A stretch of 64,000 nucleotides of DNA from CAILZL01 sp050248275 (lineage in GTDB: Bacteria; Pseudomonadota; Gammaproteobacteria; Steroidobacterales; Steroidobacteraceae): positions 87,225-151,224 of the forward strand of contig JBFWSR010000006.1 of assembly GCA_050248275.1 (NCBI GenBank). The letters run 5' to 3'. Positions 8,532-17,499 of the stretch are shown piece by piece. Position 1 is the stretch's first letter; each line of letters starts with the position of its first letter. A program made the position numbers and the translations under genes. The notes under the pieces were generated by a model. That model worked only from the letters and a program-made list of their open reading frames with translations. It did not search any database and had not been told where the DNA came from.

Positions 8532-9107
8532 ATGCACACAACTCTCGCAGATATAACCAGTCGTCACGCCGCCGTCGCGCCCACCGTCACCTGGTCGCCA
8601 CAGCAGCAAACTGCCCGCATGCTGGCGCTGTGCGAAGCACAGATGGAAGCCGCCACTCAGGATGCCGATGCGGCCGTCGATACGCTGGTAAAGGCTTTTA
8701 CGGATCTGATTGATGCCGTACGCGAGCTGGGCAGTCTGTCGAAAACCGACACTGGCGACACCACACATGCCCAGGCATTGAGCGAGATCAATACTCGTTG
8801 TGCAACCTTGTCCAGCCAGGTGGCGGCAGCGGTGGTCGCATTCCAGTTCTATGACAAGCTGTCGCAGCGACTGGGTCACGTGCGTTACAGCCTGTCGACG
8901 ATGGCCCTGTTCATTTGCGACCGTTCCAATTCGCAGCGTCCGGAACACTGGGAAAAACTGCTGGCCACGCTGGGGCGTCTGTATCGCACCGCCGAAGAAC
9001 GCGCCATTTTCGACAGCATCGCCGGCAGTCTGGCGCTGACCATCAGCGATCAGGATGAACCGTTGTCGAAAGCCATGTCGGATGCCGGCTCAATCGAACT
9101 GTTCTGA
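8532..9107 (+). CDS. CheZ-like protein (possible CheY phosphatase)
   Basis: The protein has 191 residues, is mostly helical in composition, and has no signal peptide or membrane segment. A central segment VVAFQFYDKLSQRLGHV contains Asp108 and Gln112 in the D-x3-Q spacing that CheZ uses for catalysis (Asp143 and Gln147 in E. coli CheZ). It follows the cheY-like gene by 56 nt and probably shares its sigma-28 promoter. The phosphatase role is an inference from this motif plus the partner gene. Length is a little short of classical CheZ (about 214), and overall similarity is not obvious by eye. Confidence 0.65.
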   Translation: MHTTLADITSRHAAVAPTVTWSPQQQTARMLALCEAQMEAATQDADAAVDTLVKAFTDLIDAVRELGSLSKTDTGDTTHAQALSEINTRCATLSSQVAAAVVAFQFYDKLSQRLGHVRYSLSTMALFICDRSNSQRPEHWEKLLATLGRLYRTAEERAIFDSIAGSLALTISDQDEPLSKAMSDAGSIELF

Positions 9108-9146
9108 TTGCAGACCGGACTGGTTCCAACCTGCGTCCACGCCGCG

Positions 9147-9803
9147 TCAAACCAGCAGTTGCCGGTGGGTCTCGATATCCGCAGGTGAAACAATGCCCTG
9201 TCCCAGACGCCGCAGGATGCCATCGCGCAGATCGTAAACCAGCGCATGCACGGCAATCTGCTGACCGCGCGCCCAGGCATCCTGCAACAGCGTAGTCTCG
9301 GCCACATTGATGGCCTGCTCCAGCGCATTCAGTTCACACAGACGATGCAGGCGTGATTCTTCGTCATGCAGGGTATGCATGTTGGGCCGGTTGCGCTTGT
9401 AGACATCCTGAACATGGCGCAGCCAGTTATCGATCAATCCCAGTTTCTGATTGCGTAATGCCGCAGTGACGCCGCCGCAGCCGTAGTGGCCGCACACAAT
9501 GATGTGCTCGACCTTCAGCACTTCAACGGCATATTGAATGACGGACAGGCAGTTGAGGTCGCTATGTACCACCACATTGGCCACATTGCGATGCACGAAA
9601 ATTTCGCCCGGCAACAGGCCGAGAATCTGATTGGCCGGCACCCGGCTGTCCGAACAGCCAATCCACAGGAAACGCGGCGCCTGCTGCGCTTCGAGTTTGG
9701 TGAAAAAGTCCGGCTGTGCATCGGCAACGGATCGCGCCCATTGACGATTCTGCTCAAGCAAGCGTTCGAGTCCGTCTGGCAGTGGCTGATGGTTATCGGT
9801 CAT
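9147..9803 (-). CDS. Beta-class carbonic anhydrase
   Basis: The protein has 218 residues. The zinc ligands and catalytic dyad are visible: Cys in WIGCSDSRVPA with the Asp-Arg dyad, and His plus Cys in VCGHYGCGGV. It interconverts CO2 and bicarbonate in the cytoplasm. The start was placed at MTDNHQPLPDG, with GGAA 9 nt upstream; the longer reading to 9914 would add residues absent from the family. It is convergent with the CheZ-like gene and may supply bicarbonate to the PEP carboxylase and biotin carboxylase also present here (inference). Confidence 0.96.
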   Translation of the reverse strand: MTDNHQPLPDGLERLLEQNRQWARSVADAQPDFFTKLEAQQAPRFLWIGCSDSRVPANQILGLLPGEIFVHRNVANVVVHSDLNCLSVIQYAVEVLKVEHIIVCGHYGCGGVTAALRNQKLGLIDNWLRHVQDVYKRNRPNMHTLHDEESRLHRLCELNALEQAINVAETTLLQDAWARGQQIAVHALVYDLRDGILRRLGQGIVSPADIETHRQLLV

Positions 9804-9898
9804 GCTGATGTTTTCCAGAAACGAGTGACGATCACACAACGGCAGGTCTCTGCACATTGCAGGACCGGATTGTAATGGAAGTTTACCGGCAGCAAGAT

Positions 9899-10738
9899 CT
9901 ATTCCGGCCGCCAACTGACGGCCAGTGGCTGCCCCACCTGCAATTGCGTACCGATGCCATCGGCAATGACCAGATTCTGCCCGAAGGTGACGCCCTTGAG
10001 CGCCACGTTGCGGCGATAGCTGCGCAGTGTATTCAATGGCTCGAAACCCTGTGACATGCCGGTGGCTTGATCAATGGTGGTGATCTTGCAACGGGTACAG
10101 GGCTTGACCACGCGCAGCCGCGTCGCGCCTGCCTGAAACTCGTGTACCTGATCTTCACCGTAGGCGGGCAAGCCAGCCACCACCAGGTTGGGACGAAAGC
10201 GACTCATGGGCAGCGGCGCCGACAAGCGATCATTCAGGTCGTCCAATGAAGCCGTGGAAATCACCAGCAGCGGAAAGCCATCGGAAAACTGGTTCAATGC
10301 CTGTAACTCACCAGTCCACTCACGGCTGCTGATACGTGGCTGCGCGTCGTCAAAACGCACCAGCCGCACCGGCTGTCCAAGGAAGCCGGAGAACCATTGC
10401 GCAACGTTATCGCCTTCATCAAAAGCCTGGCATTGATCATTCCACACCGTTACGGCAACGGCTTGCTCGCGTGCAACGCCTGCGATCTCCAGCATCGGCA
10501 TGCCGGGAGCGGTCACCTTCAGACCCATCCCCTGCAAGGCAGGCGTCACCAGCGCCAGACGACCCTGCTCACGTTGCGTAACGAAGCGTCCCTGCGCATT
10601 GACCAGCATCCAGCGGCGATCCTGCACCTGACCGCTGGCCAGCCCCGTGGCCGACAACTGCGCATGGGTCAAGGCAATGCCGGCACATGATTTGATGGGA
10701 TAGATGAACAGACCGGTAATGCAGGCGGTGGCATTCAT
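9899..10738 (-). CDS. MOSC domain protein (YcbX-like)
   Basis: The protein has 279 residues. An N-terminal MOSC beta-barrel domain (GLFIYPIKSCAGI) is followed by a C-terminal MOSC domain, with the cofactor-binding Cys in VVKPCTRC near residue 211. MOSC proteins bind the molybdenum cofactor and act in reductive detoxification, as does YcbX on N-hydroxylated compounds. The C-terminal ferredoxin domain found in E. coli YcbX is absent, which is common in this family. The gene stands alone, about 95 nt from the carbonic anhydrase start. Confidence 0.92.
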   Translation of the reverse strand: MNATACITGLFIYPIKSCAGIALTHAQLSATGLASGQVQDRRWMLVNAQGRFVTQREQGRLALVTPALQGMGLKVTAPGMPMLEIAGVAREQAVAVTVWNDQCQAFDEGDNVAQWFSGFLGQPVRLVRFDDAQPRISSREWTGELQALNQFSDGFPLLVISTASLDDLNDRLSAPLPMSRFRPNLVVAGLPAYGEDQVHEFQAGATRLRVVKPCTRCKITTIDQATGMSQGFEPLNTLRSYRRNVALKGVTFGQNLVIADGIGTQLQVGQPLAVSWRPE

Positions 10739-10776
10739 TGCGATATCACTTTAAGTCATCCGCTGTCATCGTTCGT

Positions 10777-11514
10777 TCAAGGAGCAACCAACCGATACTC
10801 CGCCGAAAATATCTGATTTTTGGCATCCTTCAGACTCAACTGTACCTGCATATGCAGATGGTCGTAACCCTGGCGCTGATAGCGCTCGACAATCTCAAGA
10901 CCCTGTTCAACATCCCGGGAATGAACCACAAACTCGTTGTTCTGCCAGCCCGACTCGATGCGCAGCGTTGCATAGTTGCTGACCAGGGTGCTGTCGATTC
11001 CCCGGTCGAAATGACGGCGCGCACCCAAATCGGGAATCAGCTCGATACCGGACGCCGACTGAGTGATCTGCAATTGCCTGCTGGGCAACACGGCATTCAA
11101 CAAGGCTTCCTCCTGTTCACGTTGTTCGCGAATCTCCCATTTACTGCGCCGGAATCCGGGACTACGCACCGCATCGGCATGGGCTGACTGACCCGCCGCC
11201 CCGTCTGGCGCTGGCTTATCATCGGCAGCATCTGGTTGCAGTATCTCCGGCGGTGTGCGGGATGCGTAACGCCTGTTGCGCTGTTCCTGTTTGGCATTGG
11301 CCTGTTCCAGCACCGTGCGCAACTGGCTGGCCAACGATTCCCGCTCCGGCGTCACCAACTGCCAACGACCGGCAATGCCACTCTCCTGGGTCAGCGGATC
11401 GGGTCGCAGGTTCATGCTGCAGCCAGTACAAAACAGTACGGACAGCATGAGCAATCGCACCGACCAATTCGGGTGCTTGCCGGGAAAATCACCAATGTGC
11501 ATACGTTTTGACAT
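10777..11514 (-). CDS. Putative lipoprotein of unknown function
   Basis: The protein has 245 residues. A signal sequence (LLMLSVLFCTGC) ends with a lipobox-like CTGC near residue 32, so it is probably lipidated. The middle (about 85-150) is rich in charged and polar residues, with a run of Glu/Arg around IREQREQEEALL. The C-terminal 90 residues look like a beta-rich domain. I do not recognise a family. It follows no obvious operon partner; the MOSC gene lies 38 nt downstream on the same strand. Confidence 0.7.
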   Translation of the reverse strand: MSKRMHIGDFPGKHPNWSVRLLMLSVLFCTGCSMNLRPDPLTQESGIAGRWQLVTPERESLASQLRTVLEQANAKQEQRNRRYASRTPPEILQPDAADDKPAPDGAAGQSAHADAVRSPGFRRSKWEIREQREQEEALLNAVLPSRQLQITQSASGIELIPDLGARRHFDRGIDSTLVSNYATLRIESGWQNNEFVVHSRDVEQGLEIVERYQRQGYDHLHMQVQLSLKDAKNQIFSAEYRLVAP

Positions 11515-11565
11515 CCACCCAGTTCGTCATCGGAGAAATGACACATTTACCAATGACAAGTGTGA

Positions 11566-11867
11566 CCTTTTTGTTGCCCCGGGGGCAATCCGGTCGATGC
11601 GGAAGATCGTGTCACTTTCCTGCTGGACATTGGCGTCATCAGGACCGGCTCGCCCAAGGTTTCACTGAATGCCAGCAGTTGCCCGCAAGGCATCACTTCC
11701 GCTCAATGCAACCAGCTACACGCCAGCATTGCTGCTGAAACCGCCGATCTGGAAGCGAAAGCCAAAAACTACCATTTGATTTTCTCCCCTAGGCTGGTAC
11801 GGCAGCGGCGGCTATGGGCGCTCTGAGCGCCCTGGCAGGTGGACTCAGAGATTCAAACCGTGCCTGA
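11566..11867 (+). pseudogene. Degenerate PAAR-like (type VI secretion) remnant
   Basis: An open frame from 11566 reads CCPGGNPVDAEDRVTF and then GVIRTGSPKVSLNA. The latter resembles the PAAR repeat signature (xVxTGSPxVxING) of type VI secretion spike proteins. The frame ends at 11826. A neighbouring frame, opening just after a TAG near 11790, continues with a Gly/Ala-rich stretch (AGTAAAAMGALSALAGGL) to a stop at 11867, suggesting a frameshift. There is no convincing start codon or ribosome site. I read this as a broken fragment; the PAAR assignment rests on a short motif. Confidence 0.4.
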
Positions 11868-12732
11868 GTTTGCGGACGAAATAGAATCCGCTGGCACTGA
11901 CCTCAATGGAAACGCCACCCCTGACCAGATAGCCATCCTTCGGGGCGAACCGCACGGCGCGAGCCAGTAAGTAATCCGCCACGGCGACTGGCTGAGTTAC
12001 AACATTTGATAGCACTCTCTCGAACAACCTTCGACACAGGGAGCTTGCACCTGCGGCAGGAATTCTGTCACCAGCCGCATCGTGCTCCCAACAATGCCAG
12101 GCCATCACATCGGCATCGGCCTGATTGTCGCCAATGATCTCCATGCCAGCATCCGTCATCATCAACGGAATGTCCCATGTATGTTTGACCCGATCTAGAT
12201 TGCTGCGCGTGATCTGATGATTGGTCAGCTTAAGCCCCTTGGTGAGCTGTTTTGCATCGAGTGAAGTGACCAACATTTCAAACTCTGGCGCTTTCACTCC
12301 TGCAGCCAATTGCTTGGCTGCAGCCTTTGCGCATGCCGCTGGCGCTGTCGGCGCTGATTTGATGAATTGATCGCGGCCACTATCTGATCGGTCAAATGGT
12401 CGGTCGCTACAGATGGATGCGCATGCAGCTTTTGAATAGGTGATGCCTGCAGGTGTCCATTGCCCAACATCGAAATGGCAGTGCTGCCCGGCTGCGTAAT
12501 AGCTGGCTGGAATGCTGCGCGGGTTGTTCGCGACAACCACCTCAAAATATACAGAACAATTATCTCTGACCTCTGTGCGCGTAATCGACACGTCAGAGGC
12601 ATATCTCTTTAGCCCCGGGCATGCAGCAATCAACTGCTGCCGCGCTGAATCGATTAACGTTACATCTGCTGCAGGCACAGTCGCTGATCTCAGTGCCACA
12701 AACATCATAAACAAAAATAATGTGCGCCTCAT
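11845..12732 (-). CDS. Exported protein of unknown function
   Basis: The protein has 295 residues with a signal peptide (MRRTLFLFMMFVALRSATVPAAD, probable cleavage near residue 22). Eight or more cysteines are spread through the mature part, so disulfides in the periplasm are likely. No family is recognised. It starts 24 nt downstream of the end of a broken reading frame on the same strand and overlaps the end of the PAAR-like remnant. This arrangement is reminiscent of an immunity gene left behind an eroded effector, but nothing in the sequence proves it. Confidence 0.6.
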   Translation of the reverse strand: MRRTLFLFMMFVALRSATVPAADVTLIDSARQQLIAACPGLKRYASDVSITRTEVRDNCSVYFEVVVANNPRSIPASYYAAGQHCHFDVGQWTPAGITYSKAACASICSDRPFDRSDSGRDQFIKSAPTAPAACAKAAAKQLAAGVKAPEFEMLVTSLDAKQLTKGLKLTNHQITRSNLDRVKHTWDIPLMMTDAGMEIIGDNQADADVMAWHCWEHDAAGDRIPAAGASSLCRRLFERVLSNVVTQPVAVADYLLARAVRFAPKDGYLVRGGVSIEVSASGFYFVRKLRHGLNL

Positions 12733-12756
12733 ATTCCATCGCTCTTTTGCTAAAAA

Positions 12757-13157
12757 CTAACTCGTTGTCTTGATCATCATGCTAATCGCTTCACGCTGAT
12801 CATCTGCAATACCATTGTATTGCTTGAACGGATACAAGAACGCGATCAGCAGATTCGCACGCTTGGCTGGTGTCGGACTCACACCCGTATCAACTCGCGT
12901 GAATAGACGTATGGCGATGTGGCGGTATAAGTCGCCACCTCTTCAGCCAATGCATCACGCTGTTAACGGCCTGCACCATCAATCAGCCAGCCGGAACTTG
13001 TGCTCGTCACGTCACACAGGTTCCGCACATCGCTGGAGTTCGGCTTCGATTCGCCATTGAGCCAACTTCGTGTGGCATCCGGTGCTTGACCTGGGCATAG
13101 CCATCCGTTTCTGATGCATCGGCTGTCGATGCTTGATGTGCCTGCTGCGCAGGCACA
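12757..13157 (-). pseudogene. Frameshifted remnant of an unidentified gene
   Basis: On the minus strand one frame (12757-12920) encodes a protein-like C-terminus with RANLLIAFLYPFKQYNGIAD and ending MMIKTTS-stop. The adjacent frame upstream encodes DALAEEVATYTATSPYVYSREL before a stop. Joined by one frameshift near 12890 they would make a continuous polypeptide tail. Further upstream to 13157 there are only short open stretches. The parent family is not recognised. It fills the gap between ppc and the 295-residue exported protein. Confidence 0.35.
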
Positions 13158-15878
13158 TCAAGTTGATCCCTGCAAGCCTTGACCGATGCCATTGACCGAT
13201 GCCAGCAAGGCCTGCAGCAACTGCCGGTCCTGACTGCCGCTGGCGCGCCAGCGCGACAGCAGATCCACTTGCATCAAGTGCATGGGATCGAGGTAAGGAT
13301 TCCGCAGGCGCACCGCACGCTGCATGGTCGGTTCGGCATCCAGCAGGAAGGCGCAGCCTTTCAGGCGCAGCACATGCTGCCTGGTGAGTTCATATTCCTG
13401 GCGTATCAGTTGCGCGATACGGGCGTACCCGGGGCCAGCCAGTTCATCGTAATAACGTGCAATATCCAGATCGGCACGGGCCAGCCCCATCTCGACCTCA
13501 TTGATCAATTGCCCGAAGCAATACCACTGGCCAAACATGTCGGATAACACATCATCGCCGAATTCTTGGCGTGCGGCTTCCAGCGCCGTACCCGCGCCAA
13601 ACCAGCTGGGCAGCATGTAACGACTCTGCGCCCAACCATAGCTCCAGGGAATGGTTCGGGTATTACCCACTCCGGTAGGGGAGTCATATGCGGCGCTATG
13701 CGATCCGATCTGCATGCGCTCGATGACATCCGCCGGCGTCGCACGCCGGAAAAATTCGAAAAATTGCGGATCGTCATAAACCAGCGAATGGTAGCTGCGG
13801 CCGCCTTCGCGCGACATGACATCCATGACCTGGCGCCACTGAGGCGCCACCCGTTCCGGGGGACGCACGCCGGCCTGTGTCTGGCTCAAGGCATTGAATG
13901 CCTGTTCGAACACGCGCAAGGCAATCGGCCGCAGACTGTATTTGTCGTGGATCAGTTCGCCCTGCTCGGTCATGCGCACGCGGCCACGCACTGCGGCATC
14001 CGGCATGGTTCTGGTGAGCGTTTCCACCATGCCGGCGTTGCGGCTCGACGTGCTGCCGCGACCATGAAAGATGGTCAGATCGATATTGGCCTGTTTGGCT
14101 ACTTCAACCAGCGTTTCCTGTGCGCGGCGCAACAGCCAGTGAGAGCTGACCGGACCGGTTTGTTTGTTGCTGGCGGAATAGCCCAGCATGACAAACTGGT
14201 GATTGCGCCGCCCGATCAAATGACGTTGATATACCTTTGTGCTGAGCAGCTCCGCCATGACGGCGCCGCAATTTTCCAGCTCGGCTTCGGTTTCAAACAA
14301 TGGCGCAATGTCCACGGCAACGTCACCGGTGCGACGGTCGATCGTGTCTGCCCAGCGCGCCAGCAACAGTACGGACAACAGATCGTCCGCGCCCGCAGGA
14401 CCACTGATGACAAAAGGACCGATGGCGTCCGGTCCCTGGCGATGCCGGCAATGAGCAATGGTTTCGAATACCCAGATACTGCGTTTGCCGGTCGGATCGA
14501 GCGTATTGACCGGACCTTCATCCCGGGTGATGGCATCACACAGACGTTGCGTACGTTCGGCAGGCGCGAGTTCATGCCAGCTCGAATCGCCGAAGCCATT
14601 GGCTATCACTGCGCGGTGCACATCCGCATGCTGGCGCAGGTCCAGTGTGGCCAGATGGAAGCCGAAGGTACGGATGCGACGCATGAAACGGCGCACATGG
14701 AACAGACCCGCATGTTGTCCCTTGTTCTGTTTGAGGCTGTTGGCGATCAGCTGGATGTCATGCAGCAGCTCCGCCGCCGTCTCGTAATGATGTTGACGGG
14801 ATTCATAACTGGCGCGCAGGCGCTCGGCCACCTGACCGAGAAACACACGATAAGGCATGAAGTCCTGACGCACTGCACTCACTGTATGAGTGGACGCCAA
14901 TAGCACCGAATAGGCTTCGATGCGTGCCTGCAACTCGTCGGAAATGCCAATGCGGCTGGCGCTTTGCGACATCAACTCGGACAGTTCCTGACATTCAAGA
15001 AAGTAGCTGTTGATGATCAGTTGATGATGACGGGCAATGGTTTCACGAATGCTCTTGGCGTTGACCTCGGGATTGCCATCCATGTCGCCGCCCACCCACG
15101 AGCCGAACCGGATGATCTCGGGCACATCCATGTCGCGTGCAGCCGGACCATAGACACGCTCCAGCGCCGCTTCGATTTCCTCGTAAAACACCGGGATGAT
15201 CTTGTAGATCACTTCCACCACGAAGAACAGCACATGCTCGCGCTCATCGGCGACAGTCAACCGTTCTCGCGAGTTGTCGGCCGTCTGCCAGCCAGTGGTG
15301 ACTTCCACCCGCACCCGTTCCCAGTTGACCCGTTCCTCCATGGAATTGGGTGGCAGATTCAGACGACTCAGCAGCAGTTCGGATACCAATTGCTGCTTGC
15401 GCAGAATGGTGCGGCGTTTGGATTCGGTGGGATGAGCCGTCATCACCGGCTCGATCCAGATTGCCTGCAGCAGCTTGCGCACTTCTTCCAGTTGCAGGCC
15501 CTTGGCTTTCAGTCTTTGCAACGCCTCATCGATGCCTCCGGGTTGCGGCGTGCTGGTGTCATTCAAATACTGCTGGCGACGGCGGATGCGGTGCACCTTC
15601 TCCGCCACATTGACCATCTGAAACCAGGTGGAGAACGCACGCACCAGATCACGCGCCTCGGTCGCCTCACGACCGCGGGTACGCACTGCCAGCTCGACGC
15701 CGGCCTCGGCATCGCCAGCTCGACGGTTCAACGCCGTCTGGCGATCGCCCTCCACGGCATTGAACAGGTGATCGCCGCCCTGCTCGCGCAGTACCTCCCC
15801 CACCAGGTTGCCCAGCATGTGGACGTCGTCGCGCAGCGCTGCATCTTTTAAGGGAAAGTGAATATCTTGCCGGGCCAT
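13158..15878 (-). CDS. ppc: Phosphoenolpyruvate carboxylase, divergent
   Basis: The protein has 906 residues, the usual length. It should carboxylate PEP to oxaloacetate to refill the TCA cycle. Conserved elements include VMTAHPTES (catalytic His), GSWVGGDMDGNP, FHGRG with His and Arg kept, and RNPYLDP. Several motifs are changed. The usual GYSDSxKDxG is GYSASNKQTG, which loses the Asp equivalent to E. coli Asp543, a metal ligand. The usual GRGGxxxRGG is GRGSTSSRNAG. The usual GSRPxxR is GSHSAAY. The protein ends QGST rather than RNTG. The frame is intact with no sign of decay, so it is either a distinct subfamily or a protein with altered activity or regulation. Confidence 0.9.
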   Translation of the reverse strand: MARQDIHFPLKDAALRDDVHMLGNLVGEVLREQGGDHLFNAVEGDRQTALNRRAGDAEAGVELAVRTRGREATEARDLVRAFSTWFQMVNVAEKVHRIRRRQQYLNDTSTPQPGGIDEALQRLKAKGLQLEEVRKLLQAIWIEPVMTAHPTESKRRTILRKQQLVSELLLSRLNLPPNSMEERVNWERVRVEVTTGWQTADNSRERLTVADEREHVLFFVVEVIYKIIPVFYEEIEAALERVYGPAARDMDVPEIIRFGSWVGGDMDGNPEVNAKSIRETIARHHQLIINSYFLECQELSELMSQSASRIGISDELQARIEAYSVLLASTHTVSAVRQDFMPYRVFLGQVAERLRASYESRQHHYETAAELLHDIQLIANSLKQNKGQHAGLFHVRRFMRRIRTFGFHLATLDLRQHADVHRAVIANGFGDSSWHELAPAERTQRLCDAITRDEGPVNTLDPTGKRSIWVFETIAHCRHRQGPDAIGPFVISGPAGADDLLSVLLLARWADTIDRRTGDVAVDIAPLFETEAELENCGAVMAELLSTKVYQRHLIGRRNHQFVMLGYSASNKQTGPVSSHWLLRRAQETLVEVAKQANIDLTIFHGRGSTSSRNAGMVETLTRTMPDAAVRGRVRMTEQGELIHDKYSLRPIALRVFEQAFNALSQTQAGVRPPERVAPQWRQVMDVMSREGGRSYHSLVYDDPQFFEFFRRATPADVIERMQIGSHSAAYDSPTGVGNTRTIPWSYGWAQSRYMLPSWFGAGTALEAARQEFGDDVLSDMFGQWYCFGQLINEVEMGLARADLDIARYYDELAGPGYARIAQLIRQEYELTRQHVLRLKGCAFLLDAEPTMQRAVRLRNPYLDPMHLMQVDLLSRWRASGSQDRQLLQALLASVNGIGQGLQGST

Positions 15879-16028
15879 GATGATGTGCTTTGGAGACTGT
15901 TCAAGGACTCGTCAGCAAGGGCCGCTGATTGTCAACCGCAGCATCCGCGCCCCCGCACAGTCGCCAAGTCTAGCAGAAGCAGACTGGGCATCCGATGCGG
16001 AATGAGCGCTTATTGACAGATCCTTTGA

Positions 16029-16061
16029 CACACTGTTGAAAACAAGATTTTCAACAGCGTG
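16029..16061 (-). terminator. Hairpin after the AgmX/TonB-like gene
   Basis: A near-perfect inverted repeat (CTGTTGAAAA at 16033-16042, TTTTCAACAG at 16048-16057, extendable by three pairs with one mismatch) lies 6 nt past the stop of the AgmX-like gene. No clear T-run follows, so it may stop transcription weakly or protect the 3' end. Confidence 0.5.
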
Positions 16062-16066
16062 CCAAA

Positions 16067-17008
16067 TTATCCAGCAGGAAAGAACTCGATGGGATGCGTG
16101 ACGGTCAGCGTTTCCACATCCTGAGCGGGGAAACGAATCATCTTGATGCGCGCGGCCAGCTTGCGCTCCAGTTCAGGATTGTTCAGCTCGCTCGATACCA
16201 CATCGCAACTGAGCACATCGCCGCTGGGCGTAATCACCAGTTTCAACACCACCTTGCCCTGCAAATCAGGGTTGTCGCGCAACGCACGAGTGTACAGCGC
16301 AAAGATGGCGCTCTTGTTGGCATCCAGTACTTGGGCGACTTCACTGCCATCACGCTTGCCTTTCTTGCTGCCGGAAGTCCGTTGCACGTCGGCGCGCGGA
16401 TCGTTGGCGCCAATGGTGGTAGTGACCTGGGTAGTGCTGTGCCCGGCCAGTTCTCCGGTACTGCCGCCATAGCCGCGACTCAGGGCGGCATTGTTGATGC
16501 CGCCGCTACCTTTGCCCGTTGCCGAGGTGATCATGTTGCGTTCCGAGCGCGTCGCAGCTACGGCATTAGTCAAGGTCTGTGTCTGTTGGGCCCGGGCCGC
16601 AGCCGAATTATCCCGCAAGGCATTCAGTTCATCGAACACTGCCAGCGCCTTGGCTGCCTGCTTGCGCGCCTGTTCAGTCCGGTCTGGCTCCGGCTTGGGC
16701 TCGGCCTTCACTTGCGGTTTTTCTACTGGCCGGGGTTCTTCGATCTTCTTGTCAGGTTGCTTCTCGGGTTCAATGACTTTTGGCGGCGGTGGTGGCTTGC
16801 GCTGTTCCAGCACCAGATTGACCACCCGCTCCGGCAATGCCGGCGCCTTGAATTTCTGTGATTCCGGCGTGGGCAGCAATTGCAGCAATATGCTGAACGC
16901 AACGAACACGAGCAACGCATTGCGCACTACCCTGTGAAAGCGACGTTCAACCTCGGCTGTCGGCGACCAGGGCAGCTCGAATGTGCGGTAGTACGGAACC
17001 AGCATCAT
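16067..17008 (-). CDS. AgmX/PglI C-terminal domain, TonB-like energy-transducing protein (GltJ-like)
   Basis: The protein has 313 residues. An N-terminal anchor (NALLVFVAFSILLQLLP, about 28-44) is followed by a Pro/Lys/Glu-rich periplasm-spanning stretch (KPPPPPKVIEPEKQPDKK) and a C-terminal domain of the TonB/AgmX type ending PIEFFPAG. The start was set at MMLVPYY because its ATG overlaps the stop of the preceding ExbD-like gene (ATGATG/TGA). It ends the ten-gene operon. With the TolQ- and TolR-like proteins upstream it should form a proton-driven inner-membrane motor that contacts envelope partners. The cluster content matches the Myxococcus AglRQS-GltJ core. Confidence 0.87.
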   Translation of the reverse strand: MMLVPYYRTFELPWSPTAEVERRFHRVVRNALLVFVAFSILLQLLPTPESQKFKAPALPERVVNLVLEQRKPPPPPKVIEPEKQPDKKIEEPRPVEKPQVKAEPKPEPDRTEQARKQAAKALAVFDELNALRDNSAAARAQQTQTLTNAVAATRSERNMITSATGKGSGGINNAALSRGYGGSTGELAGHSTTQVTTTIGANDPRADVQRTSGSKKGKRDGSEVAQVLDANKSAIFALYTRALRDNPDLQGKVVLKLVITPSGDVLSCDVVSSELNNPELERKLAARIKMIRFPAQDVETLTVTHPIEFFPAG

Positions 17009-17499
17009 GCGCTGCCCTCGCGCTCCATGACCGCCAGCGATACCTTGCCATAGTTGGCCTGGGTGCAAGTGGCCATGATCTTCTTGAGCACTTCATAGGG
17101 CAGATTACGATCGCCCATGATGGTGACTTCACGCTCGGCAATGTTTTCCTGTGCTGCATCAGCCAGCACGCGATCAGCCTGCGACATCAGCACTCTTTTG
17201 AGCGAGTCGATCACCGCGTCAGGTCTGGACTGGATCTCGGCAATACTGATGACACTGCGGCCATCCACCAGCACTTCATCCTTGGTAACCATCACCACCA
17301 CGGTGGCGCGTGGCTTGGTTTGCGAAATGGATTGTGGAATCGAGATGTTCTTGGTGTTGGGCAGTAAATCCACATCTGACATGTGGACCAGCAAAAACAC
17401 CACCAGGATCGTCATCATGTCGATGAACGGGACCAGCGCCATGTGACTGTCGCCGGGATGCTGGCGCTTACGATGCCGTTGCAGGCGATAAGGAGTCAT
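17005..17499 (-). CDS. ExbD/TolR-family protein (second copy)
   Basis: The protein has 164 residues. A single N-terminal membrane segment, LVPFIDMMTILVVFLLVHM (about 22-40), carries the conserved Asp that takes part in proton flow in ExbD/TolR. The rest is a periplasmic domain. It overlaps the first ExbD-like gene by 4 nt and the AgmX-like gene by 4 nt, so the three are tightly coupled. Two TolR-like subunits beside one TolQ-like subunit is the AglR-AglQ-AglS pattern. Confidence 0.92.
   Translation of the reverse strand: MTPYRLQRHRKRQHPGDSHMALVPFIDMMTILVVFLLVHMSDVDLLPNTKNISIPQSISQTKPRATVVVMVTKDEVLVDGRSVISIAEIQSRPDAVIDSLKRVLMSQADRVLADAAQENIAEREVTIMGDRNLPYEVLKKIMATCTQANYGKVSLAVMEREGSA

Noticed and set aside
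13566..14903. Plus-strand frame of 445 codons opposite ppc
   Set aside because: It is a shadow of the PEP carboxylase gene, rich in His/Arg/Gln as expected from antisense reading.
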